This document shows, piece by piece, positions 16,960 through 26,475 of a stretch of 64,000 nt of DNA. The notes under the pieces are model-generated. The model ran no database searches. It was not told the DNA's origin and saw only the letters and a list, made by a program, of their open reading frames with translations. Each line of letters opens with the position of its first letter. Positions within the stretch are counted from its first letter, which is position 1. The DNA is taken from NCBI RefSeq assembly GCF_030687145.1, contig NZ_CP117460.1, positions 5,022,001-5,086,000 of the forward strand, written 5' to 3'. Source of the stretch: Pseudomonas sp. FP1742. Lineage in GTDB: Bacteria > Pseudomonadota > Gammaproteobacteria > Pseudomonadales > Pseudomonadaceae. Made by a program: the position numbers and the translations under genes.

Positions 16960-18303
16960 TCAGGCCTGGGCTGCTAGAACACGCCGTTCCCAGGGAGTAA
17001 TTTCATCGAGGAAGCTGGTCAACTCCATGGTCTTCGAAGCGATGTAGCCTTCGATGAACTCCTTGCCGAACAGTTCCTTCGCCAATTGGCTACGTTTCAG
17101 ACGTTCAAGAGCGGCATGCAAGGTACACGGCAACGCAAGATTATCCGGCACCACGAATTCACCCTGGATTGCCTCGCTCGGCTCCAGTTTGTTTTCGATG
17201 CCATACAACCCCGCCGCCAGGCTCGCGGCGATCGCCAGATACGGATTGGCATCGGCCCCCGGCAAGCGGTTTTCGACCCGACGAGCAACCGGGGAACTGG
17301 CCGGAATGCGCAATCCGGCCGCGCGGTTGTCGTGGGACCAGCAGGCATTATTGGGCGATGCGTAAGGATGGCACAGGCGCTGATAGGAGTTCACATTCGG
17401 CGCGAACAGCGCGGTGAAATCCGCCAGGCCGGCCTGCTGACCGCCGATGAAATGACGGAAGGTCGCCGTCGGCTCGCCGGCCTTGTCGCTGAACACGTTA
17501 CGCCCGGTGCCGATCTCGACGATGCTCTGGTGGATATGCATCGAACTGCCTGGCGTGTGAGCCAACGGCTTGGCCATGCAGACCACGGTCAGGCCATGCT
17601 TGAGCGCCACTTCCTTGAGCAGATGCTTGAACAGCAAGGTCTGGTCGGCCAGCAGCAGCGGGTCGCCGTGCAGCAGGTTGATTTCGAATTGGCTGACGCC
17701 CATCTCATGCATGAAGGTATCGCGCGGCAAACCCAGCGCCGACATGCATTCATAGACTTCATTGAAGAACGGACGCAGGCCGTTATTGGAGCTGATGCTG
17801 AACGCTGAATGACCGTCCTCGCGGCGACCGTCCAGGCCGACCGGCGGCTGGAAGGGTTGCGTCGGGTCAGGGTTGGGCGCGAACACAAAGAATTCCAGCT
17901 CGGTCGCCACAACGGGCGCCAGACCGAGGGCAGCGTATCGAGCGATCACCGCCTTGAGCTGGCCGCGGGTCGACAGGAGCGAGCTCTCGCCCGTCAGCTC
18001 CTGCGCATCGCATATAGCCAGCGCCCGAGGTTGCGAGCTCCAGGGCAAGCGGTGGATCTGCGCGGGATCCGGCACCAGCGCCAGGTCGCCATCATCGCTG
18101 CCATAAAAACGCGCCGGCGGATAACCGCCCATGATGCATTGCAGCAGCACTCCCCGCGCCATCTGCAAACGCCGCCCTTCAAGAAATCCTTCGGCGGTCA
18201 TCACCTTGCCGCGGGGTACGCCATTGAGGTCCGGCGTAACACATTCAATCTCATCAATGCCCGTCAATCGCTGCGCGAGTGAACGATGGCCATCGGTTGT
18301 CAT
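16960..18303 (-). CDS. Glutamine-synthetase-family ligase, probable gamma-glutamylpolyamine synthetase (447 aa)
   Basis: The glutamine synthetase fold is clear: N-terminal IDEIECVTPDLNGVPRGK with the substrate-selecting segment, catalytic ATELEFFVF near residue 130, the ATP-site region FEINLLHGDPLLLADQ, and GSSMHIHQS near 250. It lacks the adenylylation-loop signature of housekeeping GlnA. Members of this shape add glutamate to putrescine or other amines at the start of polyamine breakdown (PuuA, SpuI, PauA). From memory, the PAO1 gene at this place beside flgZ is pauA5. I set the start at 18303 (AAGGA seven bases ahead); the frame extends 25 codons further upstream. Substrate choice is inferred. 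Confidence 0.88.
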   Translation of the reverse strand: MTTDGHRSLAQRLTGIDEIECVTPDLNGVPRGKVMTAEGFLEGRRLQMARGVLLQCIMGGYPPARFYGSDDGDLALVPDPAQIHRLPWSSQPRALAICDAQELTGESSLLSTRGQLKAVIARYAALGLAPVVATELEFFVFAPNPDPTQPFQPPVGLDGRREDGHSAFSISSNNGLRPFFNEVYECMSALGLPRDTFMHEMGVSQFEINLLHGDPLLLADQTLLFKHLLKEVALKHGLTVVCMAKPLAHTPGSSMHIHQSIVEIGTGRNVFSDKAGEPTATFRHFIGGQQAGLADFTALFAPNVNSYQRLCHPYASPNNACWSHDNRAAGLRIPASSPVARRVENRLPGADANPYLAIAASLAAGLYGIENKLEPSEAIQGEFVVPDNLALPCTLHAALERLKRSQLAKELFGKEFIEGYIASKTMELTSFLDEITPWERRVLAAQA

Positions 18304-18422
18304 GACGCAATCCTTGTTGTTGTACGAGCCGCGAACGGCGACCCGTACAAAATAGGCTCCGGCTGTTCGGAATATCAAGCAGCGTCAAACAAAAAGGCGC
18401 AATCCTGTGGGGATCGTGTCGC

Positions 18423-19115
18423 TCAGGGGAGATACAGGCTGAACACACCACCACCCAATGGGCCACCGTTACTGATTTCGGTGCGCCCACCGACGCCATT
18501 GCGTTGATGTAACGCGGCGATCCGCCCGGCAAAGTACAAGCCCAGGCCGGTACTGCCGCTGCTGTGGTTGATGCCCTGCACGTAATCGGCCTGACGCTCG
18601 ATCATCTCGGCCGGATAACCCTCGCCATCGTCATTGATGGTCAGCACCAGTTGCCCGGCTTCATCGCTGACGCTGATCAACAAGGCGTGGCGAGCGTAAC
18701 GGATGGCGTTGTTGATGCAATTGGCGAGCACCGAGGCAATCAGTTCACGGTCGAAAAAACCCAGCGGGCTCAACGGATCCACTTCATAGGTCGCGATAAT
18801 GCCGCGGCTGGCGAACACTTCCTGGTGAGCCGCCAGTTGCGCCTCGATGAAGTCATCCAGTTCATGGTAAGCCGGCTGCAACGGCATCTGGTTGACGCCG
18901 AGTTTGTACAGCCCCAACAACTGCACCAGCATGCCATTGAGATGGGCGAACTCGAAGTCGATCACGCCCTGCTCCGGGGTATGCCGCTCGGGATCAGGCA
19001 AGCGCGCCAGCCATTGACTGTGGGCCTGCATCAGCATCGCCAGGGAGTTCTTCATGTCGTGCACGGTGGAGGCAATCACCGTGGAGAAGTCGAGTGACGG
19101 TTCGCTGTCGATCAT
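18423..19115 (-). CDS. Small cytoplasmic sensor histidine kinase (230 aa)
   Basis: Short kinase without membrane segments or a sensory domain. The H-box is at the very N-terminus (ASTVHDMKNSLAML, His19), followed by a dimerisation helix. The ATP-binding domain has N-box NCINNAIRYA, G1 NDDGEGYP and G2 GSTGLGLYFAGR. Its ATG overlaps the stop codon of the REC-TPR gene by four bases (ATGA), so the two are translated as a pair and probably form a signalling couple. It could act as a phosphatase or as a partner of another sensor. Confidence 0.88.
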   Translation of the reverse strand: MIDSEPSLDFSTVIASTVHDMKNSLAMLMQAHSQWLARLPDPERHTPEQGVIDFEFAHLNGMLVQLLGLYKLGVNQMPLQPAYHELDDFIEAQLAAHQEVFASRGIIATYEVDPLSPLGFFDRELIASVLANCINNAIRYARHALLISVSDEAGQLVLTINDDGEGYPAEMIERQADYVQGINHSSGSTGLGLYFAGRIAALHQRNGVGGRTEISNGGPLGGGVFSLYLP

Positions 19116-20716
19116 TCGCCGAACGCCTTGATTTTCAGTTTCTGGTAGCGCGGATAACGCGCGTCGGTATCGGGCATCAGGCCGACCGTTTTCAGGCAGG
19201 CCCGGCACTCTTCCAGCTCGGCCGACGGGACGCTGGTGTCGGTGCCATGCAGCAGCGACTGCGCCATGTTCAGGGCAATACTGATGTTCTTCGGTTGCAG
19301 CGCCAGGGCTTTGCGGAAAACTTCCCGGGCTTCCACCAGATTGCCGGTCTTGTACACCCGCACGCCCTGGCGGTTGAGATCGGCGGCCGCATTGCCCGAG
19401 TTGAGGATGGTCGGGTCGTCGGTCAGCTTGGCAATGCCCTTCATCACGGTCGGGTCGTCGCCGTAGATCTCCGCACAGTTTTTCAGCATCGAAGCGCCGG
19501 CACTCGCCTGCCCCAGCATTTGCAGCTGCTTGGCCACCAGCAATGCCGCTTCGGCGCTCATGAACTGCTCCATGCCATCGAGGCGCATCAGCGCCTGCTC
19601 GGTGAGCTTCTCGGCGGTTTCGGCATCGTTGAGCAGCAAGCTGGTGGCCTTCATCAGGCGCGCCCGAATCTGCAGGCCGGGGTCGGAAGGATTTTCCTTC
19701 GCCACCGCACTCAGCGTGGTGTTGATTTCCAGGCGGGTCCGCGTGTCCAGGCCCTTTTCCGCGCCTTTGCTGATCAAGGCATGGGCCAGGCCGAGGTTGC
19801 TTTCCGCGTCCTTGAAACGTGACTGCGCGCCCTGGTTCACGGCCTGGCGATAGGCTTTGGAGGCGGTGTCGAAATCTTCGTTGGCCATCGCCAGCTTGCC
19901 CAGCAATGCTTGCCGACGCACCGCCAGCGGCGACAGGCGAATAGCCTCTTCCAATACTTTCTGCGCCGCTTTGGTGTCGCCTTCGGCGACCAGCACATCG
20001 GCCATGCCGTCGTAGAGGGCCGGCATCATCGGGAAGACTTTCAGGGCTTTTTCGTAAACGCCCTTGGCCTGGCTGACCTGCCCGCGTTTGAACAGCAACT
20101 GGCCCAATCCGGCAAACGCCCAGGGCAACGGCCGATCGGCAATGATGCTGTCGTAAAGACGCTCCAGCGCTTCGTTCTGGTTCAGGTCGCGCAACGCATC
20201 GGCGCGGTAGCGCAGGCACAGCGGCGAATAACGAATGTCTTGTTTGCACAGGGCGATGCAGGCATTGAGCACTTCAACCGGTTTACCCCGGTCAAGCGCT
20301 TGCAGGATCGGTTTGAGCAAGGTCTTGCGCTGTTCCAGTCGCTCCAGGCGCTGGGCCAGGCCGGAACGGTTGAACGGTTTGGTGAGGTAAGCATCGGGCT
20401 CATGCTCCAGTGCACTAAGCACCATGGCCTGGCTGGTTTCGGCGGTGACCATGACAAACACACTTTCATGGCTGATCAGCTTCTCGATCATCAGGTCTTC
20501 GAGTACCTGCTGACCGTTTTTCTTGCCATCGCCCAGGTGGAAATCCTGCAGGATGAAATCGTAGGACTTCTGCGAGCACATGCGCAGCGCCTGCTCACCG
20601 GTATCGGCGGTGTCGACGTCCTTGACGCCCAGCTCCCGCAGCATGGACCTGACGGAACTGCGGAAATCCGAGAAATCATCGACGATCAAAAAGCTTTTTT
20701 GGTGATACGACAGCAT
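19112..20716 (-). CDS. Response regulator with receiver plus tetratricopeptide repeats (534 aa)
   Basis: The N-terminal receiver domain (residues 1-125) has the acidic pair D13/D14, phospho-acceptor D58 (FILQDFHLGDG), VMVTAE, and the conserved lysine in AYLTKPF. The remaining ~400 residues are tandem TPR helices (for example PLPWAFAGLGQLLFKRGQVSQA, GVYEKALKVFPMMPALYDG and KVLEEAIRLSPLAVRRQ). There is no DNA-binding or enzymatic output domain, so the protein likely works through protein-protein contacts switched by phosphorylation. The histidine kinase gene follows with a 4-base overlap. Partner proteins and the controlled process are unknown. Confidence 0.9.
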   Translation of the reverse strand: MLSYHQKSFLIVDDFSDFRSSVRSMLRELGVKDVDTADTGEQALRMCSQKSYDFILQDFHLGDGKKNGQQVLEDLMIEKLISHESVFVMVTAETSQAMVLSALEHEPDAYLTKPFNRSGLAQRLERLEQRKTLLKPILQALDRGKPVEVLNACIALCKQDIRYSPLCLRYRADALRDLNQNEALERLYDSIIADRPLPWAFAGLGQLLFKRGQVSQAKGVYEKALKVFPMMPALYDGMADVLVAEGDTKAAQKVLEEAIRLSPLAVRRQALLGKLAMANEDFDTASKAYRQAVNQGAQSRFKDAESNLGLAHALISKGAEKGLDTRTRLEINTTLSAVAKENPSDPGLQIRARLMKATSLLLNDAETAEKLTEQALMRLDGMEQFMSAEAALLVAKQLQMLGQASAGASMLKNCAEIYGDDPTVMKGIAKLTDDPTILNSGNAAADLNRQGVRVYKTGNLVEAREVFRKALALQPKNISIALNMAQSLLHGTDTSVPSAELEECRACLKTVGLMPDTDARYPRYQKLKIKAFGE

Positions 20717-21096
20717 CGAAGATTTCCAGGCAATTTAAGGAAGAACAACCTAAAGGCAATGGCTGCGAGTTCAGCTTCGCGGCCTTTCAGGCGCGCAGAT
20801 GATAGCGAGAGGCCATTGGCTATCAAGCAATTTCGCACAATCGCGTGATGAGCTTTACCGGCCGCCAGCGATGAAATCACAACGGCTTGTCGCGTTATCG
20901 GCCAGTAGTCGCGTTCCCTTGAAGCAGCGGGAGTGCAATCGTTCCTTTTACTGCCAAAAGATCATACGGCTGCACATAGACGCGCTAAATATTTGAAGGA
21001 GTTATTGAAAAACGGGATTATTCTGATTTATTGAAATGCGCTAATTATTGTCTGCTTGAACTCAATACGTTCTAAATCGCCGGTAAAGGCCTGGAA
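20717..21096. other. Divergent intergenic region, REC-TPR gene / CheB-CheR fusion
   Basis: This 380-base gap carries the promoters of both divergent genes. The part from ~20930 to 21060 is notably AT-rich compared with the flanks. I see no convincing tRNA, terminator, repeat or sigma54/sigma28 site and no supported small gene. Confidence 0.5.
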
Positions 21097-24000
21097 ATGA
21101 CCACCCCCCCCAAGCACTCGGCCATGGCTCCCGAGCGAAAGGCCTTGAACCCCAGCACCCTGGACTTTCCGGTAGTGGGCATCGGCGCGTCGGCAGGCGG
21201 GCTGCAATCCATCAAGCTGTTTTTCGAGAACATGCCTCAAGACAACGGCATGGCGTTTGTGATCATTTTGCACTTGTCGCCCGACCACCAAAGCGTCGCA
21301 GACAAGATCATCCAGGAATCGACCCGGATGCCGGTTCTGCAGGTCACCGAAACCGTACCGATCGAGAAAAACCGGGTCTATGTCATCCCGCCGGCGCGGC
21401 GACTGCTGATGAATGGCAATAACCTTGAGGTTGTTGAAAACGACCCACAACTGGGACGCCATGCCTCGATCGACCTGTTCTTCCGCGACTTGGCGCAGGT
21501 GCACCGCGAGCGCGCCTTCTGCCTGGTGCTCTCGGGCAGTGGTTCCGACGGCGCGGTCGGCTTGTCGCGCATCAAGGAACAGGGCGGCATTACCCTGGCC
21601 CAGGTACCGGAGGACGCCGAGTTCGACGGTATGCCCCGAGCGGCCATCGAGACCGGCATGGTCGATCTGGTGTTGCCCGTAGTAGAAATGCCGCAAAAGC
21701 TACTGGACCTGTGGCACAACTCCCGGGAAATCAGCTTGCCTGCCGCCAACGATCCGGAACTGCAATCCTTCGCCTCGGTGTCCGAGCGCGATGCAGCACT
21801 CGCCGAACAAATGCTGCACGACATCCTGATCCTGTTGCGCACCGGCACCGGTCATGACTTCAAGCACTATAAACGCGCGACAGTATTGCGGCGGATCGAA
21901 CGCCGGATGCAGGTCACGGCCCAGCCAGACCTGGGAGCTTATTACCGCTACCTGCTAAGCAATCCCGAAGAAACCAAGTCGCTGCTGGGGGACATGCTGA
22001 TCGGCGTGACCAACTTTTTCCGTGATCGCGAAGCCTTCGAAGCGCTGGAGCGGGATGTCATTCCGCAACTGGTCAGCGCCGCGGTTTCGGCGCAGCCTGA
22101 AAAAGAAGAAATCCGGGTCTGGTCGGCTGGTTGCTCCACCGGCGAAGAAGCCTATAGCCTGGCGATGCTGGTCAGCGATCAGCTGCAACAGGAAGCCAGC
22201 AAGGCCTCACTGCAAGTTTTCGCCACCGACATCGACGAGCGCGCCATCAGCTTCGGCCGGGCCGGTCTGTACCCGCAAGCCATCGTCACGGATGTGCCGC
22301 CGACGCGGCTGCGGCACTACTTCATCAAGGAAGATGAGCACTATCGGATTCGCAAGGAAATCCGCGAGAAGGTGCTGTTCGCCAAGCACAGCCTGCTGTC
22401 CGATCCACCCTTCTCGCAAATCGACCTGATCGTGTGCCGGAACCTGTTGATCTATCTGGATCGCGAAGTACAGCGCGAAATCCTGCAGATGTTCCACTTC
22501 GCCTTGCGCCCCGGCGGTTTTCTGTTCCTCGGTTCCTCCGAAAGCGCAGACGCTTGCCATGAACTGTTCACGCCGGTGGACAAGCGCAACCGGATCTTCC
22601 GCGCCAAGACCGGCACCGCCAACAGTCGACGCACGCCGACCGTGCCGCGCGGTGGTTATGTGCGCTCCAATATTTCCCATCAGGCACCGCAGCACGCCGT
22701 GCAGCGCAAACTGTCGTTCGCCGACATCCACCAGCGCGCCCTCGAACGCTCCGGCCCGCCGAGCATGATCATCGATACCAATGCCGATATCCTGCACATG
22801 AGCGAAAGTGCCGGGCGTTTCCTGCGGCATGTGGGCGGTGAGCTGTCACGTAACCTGCTGACGCTGATCCTGCCGGAGCTGCGCCTGGAAATCCGCACCA
22901 CGCTGTTCCAGGCCCAGCAGAGCGGCCTGGCGGTGAAGTCCCGCGAGGTGCCGATCAAACTCGAGGAGCGGCGTTACAAGGTCAGCCTGGAGGTGCAGCC
23001 TTACAAGGATGAAGAGTCGGACGGTGAGTTCATTCTGGTGATTTTCGAGGACGTCGAAGTCGATCCTTCGCAAGCGACGACCACGCCCCTGTTGCAAACC
23101 GAGAGCCAGGTATTGTCCAACCTGGAACGTGAACTGCAACGCACCAAACTGCACTTGCAGGACACCATTGAACAATCGGAAATTTCCAGTGAGGAACTGA
23201 AAGCTTCCAACGAAGAAATGCAGGCGATCAACGAAGAACTGCGCTCGGCCACCGAAGAGCTGGAAACCAGCAAGGAAGAGCTGCAATCGATCAACGAAGA
23301 GTTGCTGACGGTCAACTACGAGCTGAAAACCAAAGTCGAAGAAACCGACAAGATCAACGACTACCTGACCAACCTGATCGCCTCCACCGACATTGCCACG
23401 GTGTTTGTCGACCGCAGCATGCGGATCAAGTGGTTCACCCCACGCGCCACCGATATTTTCAGCATGTTGCCGATGGACACCGGTCGCTCCCTGCTCGACA
23501 TCACCCATCGCCTGCACTACGACGACCTGGCGAGTGACGCGGCATCGGTGTTCGAATCATTGAACATGATCGAACGTGAAGTCAGCAGCACCGACAAGCA
23601 CTGGTACATCGCCCGCCTGCTGCCCTATCGCTCCAGTGAAGACCGTATCGACGGCACCGTGCTGACGTTCATTGACATCACCAAACGCCGCGAGGCCGAA
23701 GAAGAACTGCGCCTGGGCGAAGAACGCATGCGCCTGGTGGCTGAAAGCACCCGCGACTACGCGATCATCACCCTTGATGAACAAGGCGTGATCACCACCT
23801 GGAACAAAGGCGCCGAACTGATCTTCGGCTACAGCAAGGCCGAGGCCGAAGGCGCTTACTACGACTTCATTTTTTCCGCCGAAGACCGCGCCTCCGGCGT
23901 ACCTGAAACCGAACTGCTGGGGGCTCGCACCCATGGCCGTACCGAAGATGAACGCTGGCACCTGCGCAAGGACGGCAGCCGCTTCTATTGCAGCGGTGAG

Positions 24001-25245
24001 GTGACCTTGCTCAGCGGTGACAACCTTCGCGGCTACGTGAAAATCGCCCGGGACCTGACCGGTCACAAACGCCAGCATGAGGAACAAAGCCAACAACTGG
24101 CCGAGACGCTGAACACCAATTACCTCAAGGATGAGTTCTTCGCGGTCATGTCCCACGAACTCAAGCATCCTCTGAACCTGATCCAGCTCAACGCCGAACT
24201 GTTGCGGCGCTTGCCTGTGACCAAGTCGGTGGCGCCGGCCGCCAAAGCCGTCAACACCATCTGCGATGCTGTCAGCAGCCAGGCGCGGATCATCGACGAC
24301 CTGCTGGATGTCGCCCGCGTGCGCACCGGCAAGCTCAAGCTCAAACCGATCGCCGTGGATCTGGCCAGTGTGCTGCGCGATATTTACACCGTCGTCCTCA
24401 ACGACCAGCACAGCACCTCCGTCGAGCTGCATGTGCCTTCGGAGCCGTTGATGGTGCGCGCCGATCCGACGCGCCTGGAGCAGATCATCTGGAACCTGGT
24501 GAATAACGCACTGAAATTCACCCCGCCCGACGGCCGCGTGCAATTGATCGCCAGCCTGGCCGGAAACATGGCGCGGCTGGACGTCAAGGATAATGGCACC
24601 GGCATCGCGGCCGAGAACCTCGAACACGTATTCGACCTGTTTGGCCAGGCTGAAACACAGCACACCAACCACCAGCGCGAAGGGCTGGGCATCGGTTTGT
24701 CACTGGTGCGCCAATTGACCGAGGCGCAACATGGCACGGTTGAGGTGAGTTCACCCGGCGTCGGGGCTGGTTGTACCTTCAGTGTCTACTTGCCGCTGGC
24801 CAATGCCGAAGGCGAAAGCCAAGCCGAAACCCCAATCGACGAGGCATCAGGAAGACTGAGCGGCTTGACGATTTTGCTGGTCGACGACTCTGTCGAGGTC
24901 CTGGAAACCCTGAAAATGCTGCTGGAAATGGAAGACGCCGAAGTCGTTGCCTTTGATCGTCCGCAGGACGCTCTGGATGCGGCCACAAACAACCACTTCG
25001 ACCTGATCATTTCGGACTTGGGCATGCCGGTCATGAACGGCCATGAACTGATCCAAGCATTACGTCAGTTGCCGCATGTCAAGAATGTGCCGGCCATTGC
25101 CCTGACGGGATATGGCGCCAACAGCGATATTCAGAAGGCCCGCCAATCGGGGTTTAACCAGCACATTGGAAAACCGGTGTCCTACGATGACCTGATCGCA
25201 ACCATCCAAACCCTGCGCCAGCCCCAAGTACCAGGTTCTCAATAG
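21097..25245 (+). CDS. CheB-CheR-PAS hybrid histidine kinase with C-terminal receiver (1382 aa)
   Basis: A single polypeptide joins several chemosensory domains. First is a CheB methylesterase domain (~25-205; GIGASAGG serine, HLSPDH histidine, SGSGSDGAVG aspartate). A CheR methyltransferase domain follows (~235-495; GVTNFFRD, SAGCSTGEEAYSLAM, ATDIDERAI, VCRNLLIYL). Then come a PAS-like segment (~545-660), a long coiled coil rich in EEL/NEEL heptads (~675-765) and two further PAS domains (~770-1000). The kinase core has H-box His1020 (VMSHELKHPLNL), N-box NLVNNALKF and G boxes DNGTGIAAENL and GLGIGLSL. The C-terminal receiver has Asp1307 in ISDLGMPVMNG. It has no membrane segment. Probable cytoplasmic sensor; whether the methylation domains still act on receptors is open. 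Confidence 0.93.
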   Translation: MTTPPKHSAMAPERKALNPSTLDFPVVGIGASAGGLQSIKLFFENMPQDNGMAFVIILHLSPDHQSVADKIIQESTRMPVLQVTETVPIEKNRVYVIPPARRLLMNGNNLEVVENDPQLGRHASIDLFFRDLAQVHRERAFCLVLSGSGSDGAVGLSRIKEQGGITLAQVPEDAEFDGMPRAAIETGMVDLVLPVVEMPQKLLDLWHNSREISLPAANDPELQSFASVSERDAALAEQMLHDILILLRTGTGHDFKHYKRATVLRRIERRMQVTAQPDLGAYYRYLLSNPEETKSLLGDMLIGVTNFFRDREAFEALERDVIPQLVSAAVSAQPEKEEIRVWSAGCSTGEEAYSLAMLVSDQLQQEASKASLQVFATDIDERAISFGRAGLYPQAIVTDVPPTRLRHYFIKEDEHYRIRKEIREKVLFAKHSLLSDPPFSQIDLIVCRNLLIYLDREVQREILQMFHFALRPGGFLFLGSSESADACHELFTPVDKRNRIFRAKTGTANSRRTPTVPRGGYVRSNISHQAPQHAVQRKLSFADIHQRALERSGPPSMIIDTNADILHMSESAGRFLRHVGGELSRNLLTLILPELRLEIRTTLFQAQQSGLAVKSREVPIKLEERRYKVSLEVQPYKDEESDGEFILVIFEDVEVDPSQATTTPLLQTESQVLSNLERELQRTKLHLQDTIEQSEISSEELKASNEEMQAINEELRSATEELETSKEELQSINEELLTVNYELKTKVEETDKINDYLTNLIASTDIATVFVDRSMRIKWFTPRATDIFSMLPMDTGRSLLDITHRLHYDDLASDAASVFESLNMIEREVSSTDKHWYIARLLPYRSSEDRIDGTVLTFIDITKRREAEEELRLGEERMRLVAESTRDYAIITLDEQGVITTWNKGAELIFGYSKAEAEGAYYDFIFSAEDRASGVPETELLGARTHGRTEDERWHLRKDGSRFYCSGEVTLLSGDNLRGYVKIARDLTGHKRQHEEQSQQLAETLNTNYLKDEFFAVMSHELKHPLNLIQLNAELLRRLPVTKSVAPAAKAVNTICDAVSSQARIIDDLLDVARVRTGKLKLKPIAVDLASVLRDIYTVVLNDQHSTSVELHVPSEPLMVRADPTRLEQIIWNLVNNALKFTPPDGRVQLIASLAGNMARLDVKDNGTGIAAENLEHVFDLFGQAETQHTNHQREGLGIGLSLVRQLTEAQHGTVEVSSPGVGAGCTFSVYLPLANAEGESQAETPIDEASGRLSGLTILLVDDSVEVLETLKMLLEMEDAEVVAFDRPQDALDAATNNHFDLIISDLGMPVMNGHELIQALRQLPHVKNVPAIALTGYGANSDIQKARQSGFNQHIGKPVSYDDLIATIQTLRQPQVPGSQ

Positions 25246-25246
25246 C

Positions 25247-25786
25247 TCAGCGTAGATAAGCGCGTTGCACACAGACGCGCCGGTCAATCGCCTGTTTCAG
25301 TCGCTCTTTGTGGTCTGCCCAGACTTTTGGATCGACGTTGGGCGCACGCATGAGGTTCAGCATGGCTGCTTTGGCGGCCAGGTATTCCGACCACGCATCA
25401 TCGCAACTGAGCTTGAAACGCTCACGTTCGCTCATTTCCATCCGTCGCAGCGCCAGTACCGACTCATCGGTGATGACCGTACCCAGCGTCAGTTGCGCCC
25501 GGTGAGGTGCAACGAACGCCTGAGTGCCTGCCACAATCTCCCCTGCTCGTAGAGCTCCCCACTTCAACGCCACGCAGTAAGGCTCATCCCGGTCCCTGTC
25601 GTGAAACTCCTCACACAGCATGATCCCGTGGTTATCGTAAACACCGATGAACACCTGGGTGCTCCCCTCATGACTCAGCCGTGCCCGCACTTCCACTTGC
25701 GTCCCGTCACTGAGCACTTCTTCATGGGTGCGGTGAGGCAAACGGGGGTCGGTCCATAACCAGAATTGCGCGCCTCTGTGTCGCAT
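25247..25786 (-). CDS. Conserved-looking hypothetical protein (179 aa)
   Basis: I do not recognise a family. The start at 25786 has a good AAGGAG eight bases ahead. There is no signal peptide or membrane segment. The N-terminal two thirds look like a beta-rich fold (VEVRARLSHEGSTQVFIGVYDNHGIML), then a helical end rich in charged residues (SERERFKLSCDDAWSEYLAAKAAML). It converges with the CheB-CheR fusion gene, with the two stop codons almost touching (25245/25247), so there is no room for a separate terminator. Confidence 0.72.
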   Translation of the reverse strand: MRHRGAQFWLWTDPRLPHRTHEEVLSDGTQVEVRARLSHEGSTQVFIGVYDNHGIMLCEEFHDRDRDEPYCVALKWGALRAGEIVAGTQAFVAPHRAQLTLGTVITDESVLALRRMEMSERERFKLSCDDAWSEYLAAKAAMLNLMRAPNVDPKVWADHKERLKQAIDRRVCVQRAYLR

Positions 25787-26475
25787 TACTTGGCTCCTTG
25801 AATGGAGTCAGAAGTAAGGCACACCCATGATGGACTTTCCACGTAAGTCGTCGGGGGGGTGAACAGTCGCTGTAATTTGAGGGCCCCAGCACTGGTATAC
25901 CGCAGCCAGACCATGCCCCATAAGGGTTTCAGCTCGTTTCAGGCGCCCTCGCATTGACTGCCTGCGCCCCCTTCGCCAAAAACAAATCGACATATTATTG
26001 ACACCAAAACATCCACTTGTCGGAATATTGGCACATTGCACTGTTACCTTCGCTTAACACCTTTACAAAGCCTGACCCCACAACTAAACACCTATCAAAC
26101 TGATATCAGGAAAGGCCGTATCCCTGAGTCAGTGCTGCACCAAAATACGGCCTCATCCAGCCATTACTTCAGGAGTCCCTTCACTATGGGCGCTCTCAGG
26201 ATACTGCGCGCCATGCGCAGCGCAGCCTCAGGCTTGGGCCCACGTTCGCCCGACCGCTCCTGCGATTCACTCCTCAAGTACGGCGAGTTTCTTCACCCCC
26301 GCAATACCAGCGCCTCTCTGCCGGCAGCACCTGTCCCGTCAAGCCCAGACGGTCGACGATGTCCGGTAGCCACCCCGCACCGCTCCTGAACACCCTGAGC
26401 GGCACAAGCACGGGACTTCGTCCTGTCAGCAGTCCCTGGCAATTCCAATAAAAAAAACATTCTCGGGAGAAAGAC
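25787..26475. other. Long leader/intergenic region ahead of the giant adhesin
   Basis: This 689-base gap lies between divergent genes. Frames of 77 and 117 codons exist but lack ribosome sites and protein-like composition, so I do not call genes. The segment 25975-26060 is AT-rich and may hold the promoters. The rest looks like an untranslated leader. A GGGAGA seven bases before 26476 is the adhesin ribosome site. No terminator, tRNA or repeat recognised. Confidence 0.5.

Noticed and set aside
20686..20996. Short frames in the gap before the CheB-CheR fusion
   Set aside because: No ribosome sites or protein-like composition; better read as a promoter region.
26025..26042. TTGGCACATTGCAC as a sigma54 promoter
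   Set aside because: GG and GC elements are only one base apart instead of five.
26036..26389. 117-codon plus-strand frame ahead of the adhesin
   Set aside because: No Shine-Dalgarno, irregular composition, no recognisable motif.
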